64,000 nucleotides of DNA from positions 6,076,001 through 6,140,000 of the forward strand of contig BSBM01000059.1 of NCBI GenBank assembly GCA_027924585.1, written 5' to 3'. The stretch is from Larix kaempferi (taxonomy: Eukaryota > Streptophyta > Pinopsida > Pinales > Pinaceae). Positions within the stretch are counted from its first letter, which is position 1; each line of letters begins with the position of its first letter. The translations under genes and the position numbers were made by a program. Positions 50,918-61,979 of this stretch are shown here, in pieces. The notes below the pieces were generated by a model. That model searched no databases, was not told the origin of the DNA, and worked only from the letters and a program-made list of their open reading frames with translations.

Positions 50918-51008
50918 TTATCTTTTTGTCCCACAGGGGTCGAGATTGATCGAGAGATCTGAGTTCGTCCACCCAGGCGTATGATTCCTGGCCAGGGGCA
51001 ACGCTCCC
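50918..51008 (+). repeat. R1 partial copy, right half plus GC-rich tail
   Basis: GCTTATCTTTTTGTCCCACA through GGGGCAACGCTCCC matches 50289-50393, with a short deletion in the middle. Confidence 0.85.
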
Positions 51009-51034
51009 TCGAACTCGCCAACTACATTCTGAGC

Positions 51035-51300
51035 ATTATGGCGATCAAGAAGATCAGCAGAAAACGAAGCATTGGATAATTTGGATAGACGATTCGACTA
51101 GGGATTGGAGCGATGTGAGGACTTGGACGAATCTGACAGCACAATCGTTTTGAAAACGATGGATAACTAATATTGATACTGATAGGACACGTCGACACTC
51201 ATTGTAAGAAGAATCTCCTGGATCGTTGGACGGGGACCCATTGATAGAACTCGAACACAGCGGAGTAGGAAAGGTATGATTCCTTCCAACCAGGGTTAGA
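51035..51300. repeat. Dispersed duplication D, copy 1
   Basis: The segment from ATTATGGCGATCAAGAAG to GGACGGGGACCCA (51240), followed after ~45 bp by CCAGGGTTAGAATTTG, matches 53256-53510. It lacks about 21 bp present in the other copy near 53430. Confidence 0.85.
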
Positions 51301-53255
51301 ATTTGAACGGGTAATTACTAAACTAACACGTATTTTTCACGGTTAATCAAATTTTGAAAACGTTATTAATTTTAATTTATTTTGTAGGTTAGGGGCCGGG
51401 ATAGGCTTCGACCTTGGATATTATGGTACAATAGTAATGCATGAAGACACAATATGCCATTTTAAGATTCTTTCGATTTTAAATTGATTTCAAAGATTTT
51501 TTTAATTTAAAATTGAGTAAATTAATTGTAATAATAAGATGAAGAAAAATTGTGATTGGGCAATTGAGTGAAATGGATATTAACTCACCCTGTTTTGACA
51601 TTCTATTTAATTTGATTTTATGGAACTTAGCGTTAAACATAGTTTAAATTATTAATTGGTAACCTTTGCAATTCCATATTTTTCATACTCCGGGTGGGTC
51701 GGTTTATATGGTTAAATCATTGACATATTGTAATAGTTTTTGGTGAGAATATTTTTGACTCTATATTAATTTTAATATGTTTGGGAAATTTTTATAATGT
51801 TTTAAATATAATATTTATTAAATTATATTTTTGAAAAATAAAAAAATTGATAAATTAAATATTTTTAATTGTATTTAATTCTAAATTTATAAATTTTATT
51901 TATTTTACAATATCTTTATCACAAAATTAAAATGAATAAATAAAGAAATAGTTTACATGCACCTGTATTTTTATATATTAATTTAAAGATTATATATGTT
52001 AATTAATTCATTATGGAAGATTTAGTCTTGAGTGTGGGTGTGAGTGTGAGTGATATTATTTTTTTAAATTGTCTTTAATTTTATTGGTGAGTTTCTTATG
52101 ATATGTCTAAAGCCAGATAAGTGGTCTAGGAATTTGTTTATGTTATTTTGATATTAAGTTTGGTTAACATTTTTCATTCGACAATGTTTACAATCTATAT
52201 GGGAAACTTAGTATGGAAATATGGTTTTGTGGGAGGCTCCCAATCCCACTTTGTACACCTCCGATATTTCCAAGTTTTTTAAAATGATTTATTTGATTAT
52301 GTTAAAACATAGTAACATTTTATTATTCTTATAGTTTTAGTAATTGATTGAAAAAATTACTATTACTCATTGGCAAAATGCTTCTAAAATAGTTTAAAGT
52401 TGAAGTGGTCTCTTCCTATCCACTTATTGGAAAGGGAAAGTGAATGGCTCAAAAAAGAATGTAGAAATTGGCTTGGTCCTTATTTTGGCCCTCACCCACA
52501 AAAACACATTGATAATAAAATTGTGACCTATGGTTGTCAATTTGCACAACAAAATTTCATGGCATATGTATGACCTACGTTTCATTGGCTTTATATTTTG
52601 GCCAAGATATCAAATGTACTAATCATTTGTTTATTATCACGATCGGCTTTATATTTTGGCCAAGATATCAAATGTACTAATCATTTTTTTATTATCACGA
52701 TCCAGTAATACCACAAATAAGTATGCTCAAAAGTTTTTATCATAAGCTATGATTTTTTTTTATATATTCAAATTATTATGTCAAATTTTTATCATAATGT
52801 ATCGTTAATAATACACAGGCAACTTACTTCATATGTGTAGGTTGTCTTGTTCCATGCGGCATGGGAGGATCTCAATTTTTAGAGTACGTGATCAACGAAA
52901 AACAACCTAAATGAGTTTATTGTTATCTTTAATTGAAAATTAAACTCTTTAATAAGAAAATCATATTATCTCTTTTAATTGGAAATTAAACTCTTCAATA
53001 AAAACATTGTTAATTAAAAATCTTTTTTTATAAAACTTGATTGTTGAAGGGTTATTTTTTCACCATAACGTTGTGTGACAGGTAAAATAAAAGTTCAAAA
53101 CGTCAAAAAAAATTAGTTTGAAGGGCAGAGACGAAATGAAATTCCAACCCTGCTTCCAACTCCTATACATTTGAAAACTTGCATAGGTGTTCAATTTCAT
53201 TGCAAGTATACATTTGAAAACTTTATATCAATCAATTTCATTGCATAGGTGTCCA
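51301..53255. other. AT-rich sequence without genes
   Basis: Long A/T runs and no open frame of note. The only structure seen is a 58 bp tandem duplication at 52587-52702. Confidence 0.6.
52587..52702. repeat. 58 bp tandem duplication
   Basis: GGCTTTATATTTTGGCCAAG through TTATTATCACGATC is repeated at 52587-52644 and 52645-52702 with one difference. Confidence 0.95.
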
Positions 53256-53510
53256 ATTATGGCGATCAAGAAGATTATTATGGTGATCAAGAAGATCAGT
53301 TGAAAACGAAGCATTAAATAATTTGGGATCGACTAGGGGTTGGAGCGATGTGGGGACTTGGACGAATCTGACAGCACAATCATTTTGAAAACGATGGATA
53401 ACTAATATTGACACTGATAGGATTCGCTTGATGGAGAAGTTCACACGCCGACACCCATTGTAAGAAGAATCTACTGGATCGTTGGACGGGGACCCAGGGT
53501 TGGAATTTGG
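53256..53510. repeat. Dispersed duplication D, copy 2
   Basis: Direct-orientation partner of 51035-51300. Its left end also carries a local ~21 bp duplication around GGCGATCAAGAAG/GGTGATCAAGAAG. Confidence 0.85.
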
Positions 53511-54837
53511 ATTTTTGGATTTATGTTTGCCCATCACACAATTTTTGTTTATGTTTTGTGTTCCTGTTCGGAGTGAGCTATTATCTTTTAAAAGTGACTG
53601 TCAATGTCAGAGAGTAGTTGATTTTGTGATCGATGTCATGTCAGATTATGTTCTTCCATATATTCTTCAACTTGCATGACGCATCTTGAAACACTTAGCA
53701 AGTAATTATATATTCTATTTTATTTTGGAAAGATCTCAACACGTGGAAAGCGGTTATAACGTTGGACATTATGTGAAGTACAAAGAACTTTACGTGAAGA
53801 ACCAAGGGAGAGTTGAGCCAGATTCAAACCAAAGCATAACAAAAGCATAAGGATCGTTTAGCGAGTGCTTCAAACCAAAGATTGAGATTGATCCATGAGG
53901 CCATCTCAATGAAGAAACCTACTTCAATCGGTTGACCGAGAAACTAATAGATTTCAAGTTATTTCTTGAGATCCTTCATTGGAACACCACTAAAATAATA
54001 AAGAATCCAAGAACTCTATTATATATATATTTAAACACATTTAAATATAATTATGGTAATTACATTGCTTTTTTGCACTACATATATACATATATAAGGG
54101 TTGTAATATTGTTTTTTTGCAATAACTACATCCATTGGGAATTGGAATCAGAAGGACTTTATAGTTTTATGAAAAATAATGATTTATAGCTTTATAAGAA
54201 ATAATGATATATAATCTTTATAAAATTTTAATAAATATATTTGTTTTATAAATATATATATATTTGATTCTACTTTAAATTTATGTAAACATTATTGTTT
54301 TCAGACCTAAACACAAAAAAATTGAAAAAGTAAATAGCTGCCTTATAGCTTAAAAACAATAATAATATAATTAATGCACAAATAGATATTAATATTATTT
54401 TGTAATATTAATATTACAAAATTAATATTATTGCAAAATTAATATTATTTTGTAATACAACAATATACAAAAGTAGGGATGATAACGACAATTGTGTAGA
54501 GACAAGTATAAATTCTTGAAGGTCTATGACCAAAGAATTTTTTTTATATGAAAACACTTGAATGAAAGAGAAAACGCTTAGATGTGCCCCTAACGAGGGA
54601 AGCAACATTGCAAGTTGTTACAAAGTTGATGGTAGTTTGAATCTATTTAAAAAAACACAAATTAGATTTAAGCCATCTAGGATTTAAATTTAATTTCTTA
54701 AGTAGAGAGTTTGCTTATCATGCTTTGATTTTTAACAATAAAAGAAGACATTGGTGAGCTCCAAATCACTGAAAAAAACTTATAAATTTAGTGTTGGCAT
54801 ATCATACCACATTCCAAACTAATATTCCCTCATAAAA
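53511..54837. other. AT-rich sequence without recognised genes
   Basis: Only short frames are present. It contains AT-rich simple sequence near 54020-54270 and a perfect 26 bp palindrome at 54397-54422. Confidence 0.5.
54397..54422. repeat. Perfect 26 bp AT-rich palindrome
   Basis: ATTTTGTAATATT is followed immediately by its reverse complement. Related copies of the arm occur again just to the right near 54445, making this a small inverted-repeat cluster. Confidence 0.9.
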
Positions 54838-54900
54838 AGGGTATGTGACTTAGTGATAAATCCAACCCATAGGTCATGAGTTCAATTCCTAGCCTATCCA
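54838..54900 (+). repeat. tRNA-like fragment, possible SINE remnant
   Basis: GTGACTTAGTGATAAATC resembles a tRNA D arm, and GAGTTCAATTCCTAG resembles the T-arm box B. No clean anticodon stem can be drawn, so it is not an intact tRNA gene. Confidence 0.25.
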
Positions 54901-55950
54901 ATATTTTCAACACTAATATCAACTATGCACAAGTCTCAATTCTCATCATGCGCTCCCTAGCTTTTATTAACCACGAGAATTTGTGCATATTATCTTGTTC
55001 TTTTCTTCATTTCCATACACTTTTTGGACTTATACGACTCGCACAGTAGAGATTCTCAATAAAATCTTACAATGGAACCACTAGATCCTAAGAAGGAAAA
55101 ATTACTTATTGCTGTAAATGGAAGATTCATGCAATGGATCATAATTGTTAAGCAAAGAAGAATGCCAACACATAGCAAGTAGAGGTTATAAATTCCTAAA
55201 GGGCGGCTTAAGAATATAGTGTAAGAATTTCTATATAGTTTTCAAATGAAACCTCGAACTCACCAATGATGCAGACAATGTATTATAATTTGGGATTTAT
55301 CCCTGAATGGTTCATTCTAAGAAATGGGAAGCATCTGATGCAAGCAATTGTTTGAATAACTATGGATATTCATGTTATCTTTTAACACTGCCACTACAGC
55401 TTGTCAAGGGCAAAAACATTTGATTTAATCCCATGTTCTTATCAATGAAAACCAATAATATTGAAATTATAACTCCATACCATCAATCAAACAACAATTC
55501 CATTCCAATGCAAATGCATTCAAAAGGGATTTAGTGATTATTGAAGATATATAGTATACCCCAATATGATATAAAGTTCCATATTTATCCAGATTGAATA
55601 AAGGTAAAAAATTTCAATATAAACTTATATAGTACTTACTTCCAAATCAAGTACATTCCAAAGCATGTTTCGATTTTAGCATTTTCAAATGTGTCAAAAA
55701 TTTATGGGTGCATGTTTTTAGGCATTATGAAAATTTTGCATTGGTAAGAATAAACATGTCTTTTAAAGATTCAAAATCAACCATTTATCATTTACAAGTT
55801 CTCCTATCAATAATTTGATGCTTCAATATTGGCGACCCAATAAAACTTTTAAAAAAAATATTTGTTTTTCTTAGCACATTGCAAGTTTTGCTAGGTTTAA
55901 ATTCAAATGGTTATTTTTACATTGATGGAATTCATATTGGAATAGAGATC

Positions 55951-56161
55951 CACATAAAAAAACAATTTTTTCCTTCATTGAATGGCATGCCTAGTGTCTT
56001 AGTATTTAAATTTAAACATGATAACATAGCACATAAAAAAACAAGTTTTTCCTTCATGAAATGGCATGCCTAGTTGTAGAGCAGCACACTCACACTCACT
56101 GGGTACAGATCCTTGGTTTGAATCATAGTCTTAGTATTTAAATTTAAGCATGATAACATAG
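55951..56161 (+). repeat. 79 bp tandem duplication with a 53 bp insertion in copy 2
   Basis: Copy 1 (55951-56029) and copy 2 (56030-56161) share CACATAAAAAAACAA through GCCTAGT, then GTCTTAGTATTTAAATTTAA through AACATAG. In copy 2 a 53 bp segment (56075-56127) sits between these two parts. Confidence 0.93.
56075..56127 (+). repeat. tRNA-like 53 bp insertion
   Basis: The insertion reads TGTAGAGCAGCACA at its left and GGTTTGAATCATA at its right. That is close to the 3' half of a D arm and to a T-arm box B (consensus GGTTCGAATC). It is absent from the neighbouring copy of the duplication. Confidence 0.4.
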
Positions 56162-56325
56162 CTAAATTGGTTTAGTGGCTAACATATCGTAAGCCAAGTA
56201 TGCCTTGAGGGCTAGTGTTAATTATTAATATATACATTCAAACAAGGCTACCCATTATAAACTAGACATGTAGCTCAGTTGCAGATCATTCCACTAGCCA
56301 GGGCAGGTCTTTGATTCCATTCACA
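56160..56325 (+). repeat. Two further tRNA-like fragments
   Basis: TAGCTAAATTGGTTTAGTGG (from about 56160) and TGTAGCTCAGTTGCAGATC (from about 56270) both resemble tRNA D-arm/box A sequences. The second is followed by GGTCTTTGATTCC, a weak box B. They are probably tRNA-derived SINE remnants rather than functional tRNA genes. Confidence 0.3.
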
Positions 56326-59300
56326 GCTTGTCTAAGTTCATAATATAATGTTATTGGGCACATATTTCTATGATATGTGAATTTAGGTAGATATTGATCA
56401 CAAGAAATATGAGGTTATTGTGTTTGTTATTTTTATGTGAAATTTGTGATTTTATTTTTTAATTGTTTTTTATGCAAAAATTCAAATTTATCGTTTTTTC
56501 AATTTGTGATATGTAATTTTAAGTAAATGTTTTTTCATGTAAAGTTTTAAGTAATTGTTTCTATAGTTTAATATGGAAAATAATCTTGATGTTAGTTAAT
56601 GTTTTACATGTTTTATTTAACTAAGTGCGAGAAATGTATTTTTGAATATTTATTGTTACCCTTTAATTTTGAATCTATTGAATTTTACATAGGTTTCAAA
56701 TATGGCATTGTGATACGTGTGTCTATAAATAGATCTCAGGTTTTTAAAAATTTAGTAATTGCGTCCTGTATTACCTCAAATCTCAAAATGCAACACCCAT
56801 CATGGCCTCGTGATGTTGTACTAGGATCGTGGCCTCGTGATAATGTACTAAGATTTTGGGTCACTTAGTCAAAAACCCACTTAGACAACTTAATTCTCGT
56901 ATCCCAATTTTTTCCATTTAGAGCACTCTGTTGCACACCTAACACTCAAGAACTCTTCTTTCTGCACTTTGTCTCAATAGTGTAATGGTTTCAATTACAG
57001 TGCCACATGCTTGTTGAATGTTGCAAATTGCACACTAATTGTGGCTAGTTATTAACTTTATAAAGCTTGGGAGGAAGTTTTTGAAGTTTAGGGATGAAAA
57101 TAATTAATGTTATTTAATCGATATCTATATTAATAATGTTATTTAGTTAATAAAATTGTATTAATATAAAAACACAAATAATAATAATAAGATCTTTTAA
57201 TACTCCTTCAATAAATTAAAAAATTAAAGTGTACTTATTTTCAATAGAATTAAGGTTAAAACTTATCTTCAATCAAAAAAATTAACAAAGTTGTAAAATG
57301 TCATAAATAAATGTAACATGTTGAAAAGTATTTAATAAGATGGTAACTTGAAAATTTTATATTAATTCCTATATATATTTAATTGTATATATTTAATGTT
57401 TTTACAAAATTTCTAATATTAAGAAATTAAAAAAAATACAAATTAAAATATAAACTTCATTGCATATACTAATATTCCACAAAGCATAACAAGTTGACTT
57501 AAATAACTCGGTTTTAAAATATAAATATATCATCTGTATGTCACGAAATATGTATACATAAGAAATATTTATGTTTTAAATATTATTAAAAACATTTAAA
57601 TATTTGAAAGGGGAACAGTTTATGGTGGGTTTTGGTTAGGATCTAATAATTCTTTTTTGTAAAATCTAAATTTGGAAGTGTTTAAATTAAGTTTTTTTAT
57701 TTCTAAATAGATTAGGCATATAACATATAAATTTTATTTGTAAATAGATTTGGAAGTGTTTAAATTTTTTATTCTATTATTATTTTATGTAGAATTCCCA
57801 TCAAGTATTAGGATTTCGCTAGATAACATATAATATTTATTTAATAGGTTATCCCTTCTTACTTATGTTTTTCACATTTTGTTATTCACTATTTCACAAA
57901 AATATAAGTACAAAGTTAATGAATTAACATTGTTCAAATTCCGTATTTTGCATAACCTTGAAGTACTTTTTTTTCTTCCTATTTTCCAAAATGTTATTGT
58001 ATTTCCTATGGATATCATATATTGGTTAAAGTGAATACATAATGTAACTCAACATTACCAAATTTTTAGTATTAAAACAATAAATAGCACTACATTGAAC
58101 TAATTAAAATGAAGTTTTAAAAAAGTTCTCCATACTTGTCATAAATAAAAACTAATCTTTGTCAAGAACATTTCATAAATTTAATATGTATATTCTGTAT
58201 TTTTTATTTTTTATAAAATGAAAATTTATTAATAGTTTATATTATTTTTCTTTAAACTAAAAACAAAACATCATATACAAATACCCTTATGACATTCAAA
58301 TTATTCAATTTCTTTAGATACTATATGTGAAATCCAAACCCTTATTATTCTTGTTTTTAGGACAAGACTTCGTGAGCTGTGTTATACTTTTTGCATAAGG
58401 AAACGCTATGATTTCTTTCTAGAAACTTCTTTTGCTTTACAATGTGAGATAGAATCCGTCAAGATTCACAAGGATTTACCATGGCCTTTAGAGAAAATGG
58501 AAAGATAGGAGGTGGAAAGGCAACGATACAACTACATCCCAAGCATAACCATACCTAATTAATTATAACAACCCCCCTTTTTCGATATACTTTGGATGAA
58601 GTTGAATTTCTTCATATTTTCGATAAAGTTGAATTTCATAGAGCTAAGAAATTTTTAAAACAGTACACTACACTATAAATCTATGTGTATATGGAAAGTA
58701 AAAATAATTTCCATGATGTTGTTTTTAAGGTTGTTTTATATGAAAACTGGAAGAAAAAAACTAAATAATAAATAATAAAATTTAACTTAATTTTAAAATA
58801 TAAGACTCAGTCTATATAGCACAGCGCAATAAGGCATACCAAAGAAAATCATAAACCTAGTTGAAGAAAACCAGTATCTCTACATTGCAGACCTAGCAGA
58901 AACAAAATGTAGAGAATGATTGTACATTCTATAAAGCTGAAGACCCATTATAAAAATTTAGAAAATACATACAGAAATAACATATGAAAAACAAAGATCT
59001 CCACAGAAAACATATAATAATTTAATAGTGTGGGTGGCCATAACTACCGAGTGGCACACCCATCGAATTCAATACAAGCAATTATTTCTTGCTCACCATA
59101 ACTAAACACAGTACTGATAGCATTTTTCAGTTTTTTGTTTATCAATTTGAAGAATGCCAATATATCTCTTAGTAATTAGAAAAGATTGCCCATGACATAC
59201 CAAAAATAAATAGAATCCAGAGCCACTTCTGAGTCTGGAAGCAAACCGGAGATAAGTACTATTCCTTACTGTAATTATGAGGCAGCTTAGTACCAGATTA

Positions 59301-60233
59301 ATCATGCTTATCGGTACAATAAATAACAGCTAAACTAGTTCAGGGTGTAATCGATACTGCTTATGTAATCGGTAGTATATGAAACAGTAATTAGAGGTCG
59401 TACTGATTAATATAAAACGCTTAGTGGTAAACTATGATTCACAAGGTAAGATGATGGCAGTGCACTATGTATGGTTAAAAATTATCCGAACAAAGGAAAT
59501 AGACTTATTAATTATATTAAACGCTTTAGTAACCATATTCGATTTGACTTAGTAGCACAAATTTAATAAACAGGACTATGCTTATTAGTCTTGTAACCTC
59601 TTAGCTAAGGTGAGAACTGTACCATACTTAGAGATTGTGCAGTGACGTTGAAGAACGAAAAAACATAGAATAAAGTTTGTCAAAATAGTTGAAGTCGCTA
59701 TAAAAAAATTCAAAGATAATCTAGATAATCTATTGCAGACATAGTTAGAAAATCTGTATTTTATATATCTGCAACAAGTATAAAGGAAATATGCTAGCAT
59801 AAAATATGAGGCTACAATTAACTTGAAGTAGGATCAAAGTCTTATGTCATCTATTATGAAGTTTCTACCTGAAAATGTCATTGATTTCTGAATGTTAGTT
59901 ATTTCATCGCCGATCTCAATGAAAATGGTCTGGGTAGCTTCAAATCATGATCCACTGGATTGATACTTTGGGATCTGCACAAAGAAGAGAACTGATCTTG
60001 TAACAGATCTCAACGAAGATGGTATCACTAGCTTCAGATTTTAGAAAGAATTTCATTTTTGATAAACTCGAACATGCTACAAGACTTAGCTTGAGCACTG
60101 CAGAAAATCCTCATGAATCATACTAACAGAGGTAACCAATACCTTCCTGAAAAAGATATATCAATAAATTAATGATTAATAAACAAAATCAGTGGCATAA
60201 ATGATTACTACTTTCGATGGAGACTTTTGTGTC
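56326..60233. other. Very AT-rich sequence without recognised genes
   Basis: No convincing coding region, RNA or repeat was found. If the exon at 60234-60308 is the last exon of a gene, the part just to its left would hold the 3' untranslated region. Confidence 0.5.
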
Positions 60234-60308
60234 TCAGATTCTCTTGACATTGTCTCCATGAACAACCAAAAATCCCTCACTCGTGAGGCTTCCAAGAGCA
60301 TTGTGAAT
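60234..60308 (-). CDS. Probable last exon of an MCM4-like gene
   Basis: A minus-strand 75 nt segment follows a strong acceptor (GGTTTCTTTCAG) and encodes IHNALGSLTSEGFLVVHGDN, then VKRI and TGA. The ending resembles the C-terminal winged-helix tail of MCM4, a subunit of the MCM2-7 replicative helicase in the nucleus, which in family members ends with an FLTV-G-TV-R-like strand. No upstream exon is recognisable in the remaining 3.7 kb of the window, so the gene would need a long intron. With only 24 residues visible the identification is tentative. The exon shows no lesion. Confidence 0.4.
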   Translation of the reverse strand: MHNALGSLTSEGFLVVHGDNVKRI

Positions 60309-60880
60309 CTGAAAGAAACCCCAAGGAAAACTGAATAAGCATGTGAGTACCAGTGCTACTAACAAATAAATACGGTCAATTAAAATACAACATACGAGCA
60401 AGTTATTAAGTCGATCAGTACATGTAGAGACTTCGACAGACTACAACTGAAGAGCTTAGGTAGACTGCAACTAAAGAGCTAAGGTAGGATACCCTGGTTT
60501 AGCCACATTTTAATAAAATCCGATGTGAGAATGAAGATTTAACCAGGTGAGCATCGTGTCAATTGAAGGAAGGAGGTGTGAAACATGTCAATTGAAGGAG
60601 GTGTGGAAGTCCACGTGCATACAATAAACCTTCATATGAGCATCGTGCCAATTGAAGGAGGTTTGGAGGTGTCAAATTAATTTAAATGTTCGCTAACAGC
60701 TATGGAAATTGCAGATAAGTCACATTAGTGAAATATTTATAAGGATTTGTAAGGAATATAATGTATTGTATTTTTTTTATTTTTTGAATTTTAAACAATG
60801 TGCTCAATGATAAAAAAAAGTCCCATCAATGGTTATTGTCCAATAGAAACTTAGAAAAAATGTAATAAAATAAAATGAAA
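60309..60880. other. Sequence with short direct repeats
   Basis: Near 60430-60485 the motif AGACT(A/G)CAACT(G/A)AAGAGCT occurs twice. Between 60548 and 60665 the motif GTCAATTGAAGGAGGT and relatives occur three times. No gene is recognised beyond the exon to the left. Confidence 0.7.
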
Positions 60881-61241
60881 AATTGCATTGAAATTTGAAA
60901 TGAAATGGGAGCGTTGATGAAATTCCATCATGAAAATCATTGAAATGTTATTTTGAAAATGAAATAAAATGTAGGTTTTGAGTTTATGTTCGAGTGATAA
61001 GTTATATATTTTTGGAAAATTTTATTTTATCAATTTTTTTCTATATTGGTTGAGGGTTTTGTTTTAATTTCTATAAGAAAATTTGGTTGTATAGGATGTA
61101 TAAATATGAAAGAACAATTTAATATGTATGTTTTGTGTTGTATTCTAATTTAATATGTATGAAAGAACAATTTTTTGTTTTTATGTTTTGTGTTGTGTTT
61201 GAGTGCATGCCAAACCCATGAGGGTTTCTCTATATTTATCC

Positions 61242-61369
61242 AGAGTCTTCCTACAAATACATCGATTAGTGTTCAATTAGTATTAGACAAAGCATAAATC
61301 AATTTAGAGTCTCCCTACAAGTACATCAATTAGTGTTCAATTAGTATTAGACAAAGTAGAAATCAATTT
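61242..61369. repeat. 64 bp tandem duplication
   Basis: AGAGTCTTCCTACAAATAC and AGAGTCTCCCTACAAGTAC begin copies at 61242 and 61306, each ending near AAATCAATTT. Confidence 0.92.
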
Positions 61370-61636
61370 ATACCGGCATGCAGGGGATGGATGGGGTGTA
61401 CCTCCATCCATCAAGCTTGGAAGGCCACCTATTGCAATCCCTATGGTGAAGAGGATAAGACAAGTGCAGATCTCTCTCCAGTTGAGGACGCTTTCTCCCT
61501 ATTGACCAAAAATCCTCCATGCTTTCGTCGTGGAGATGACGTTGTTTCCCTAGAGATGACTACTGACCAAATCATTGCATTGCATTCAAATTGTACGGTT
61601 CAATTCATATGCCACCTACCTACAACCAACAGTTAA

Positions 61637-61765
61637 TATTGCCTTTTTCCACTACCTACATCCTACATCCATCGATTTGTTAATATTTCTTTTTTCCACT
61701 ACCTACATCCATCGGTTTGTTAATATTGTTTTTTGCTGCTACCTACATCCATCGGTTTGCATAGT
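61637..61765. repeat. Short repeats of CTACCTACATCCATCGG
   Basis: The motif CTACCTACATCC with CATCGGTTTGTTAATATT recurs three to four times within about 130 bp. Two further occurrences lie in the duplicate region at 62998-63065. Confidence 0.85.
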
Positions 61766-61979
61766 TTTGTTTTTTGCTTTTTGTATTGGGAATTGGAACT
61801 TTATGATGAAAAGGACTTGTAACTAAAATCTATTTTGAAATGAAATGGGAGCATTTTCTTGATGTACATCACATTTCACTACTCAATGACTCACCTCAAT
61901 CAATGAAATCCATCAATCCATATGGAATAGACCTTGATTAATGTTCATGTTGTTATCCATTGATTAATGTTCATGTTGT

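Larger units (their letters stand above)
50298..51008. other. Chimeric GC-richer block, possibly organelle-derived
   Basis: The block is noticeably less AT-rich than its surroundings and holds mitochondrial-looking non-coding sequence (for example GGCCAGGGGCAACGCTCCCT). That segment occurs twice, at about 50374-50393 and again near 50990-51009. A partial R1 copy lies at 50455-50533. The middle 384 bp (50534-50917) sits exactly between the two halves of a second R1-derived copy. I could not identify an organelle gene, so the origin is inference from composition. Confidence 0.35.
60890..61925. repeat. Segmental duplication E, copy 1
   Basis: Stretches here recur at 61980-63240. They include GTATAAATATGAAAGAACAA (near 61098 and 62124), CTCCAGTTGAGGAC (61477 and 62230), and ATTGCATTCAAATTGTA through CTTGATGTACATCA (61580-61870 and 62920-63148). 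The order is preserved but the middle parts differ. A plus-strand frame at 61391-61636 (MGCTSIHQAWKATYCNPYG...) has no recognised family. Confidence 0.75.

Noticed and set aside
53238-53537. Minus-strand 99-codon frame over duplication D
   Set aside because: The equivalent frame in the other copy of D is broken early, and no domain is recognised.
56160-56325. Functional tRNA genes
   Set aside because: Box A- and box B-like strings are present, but no complete cloverleaf with acceptor and anticodon stems can be drawn.
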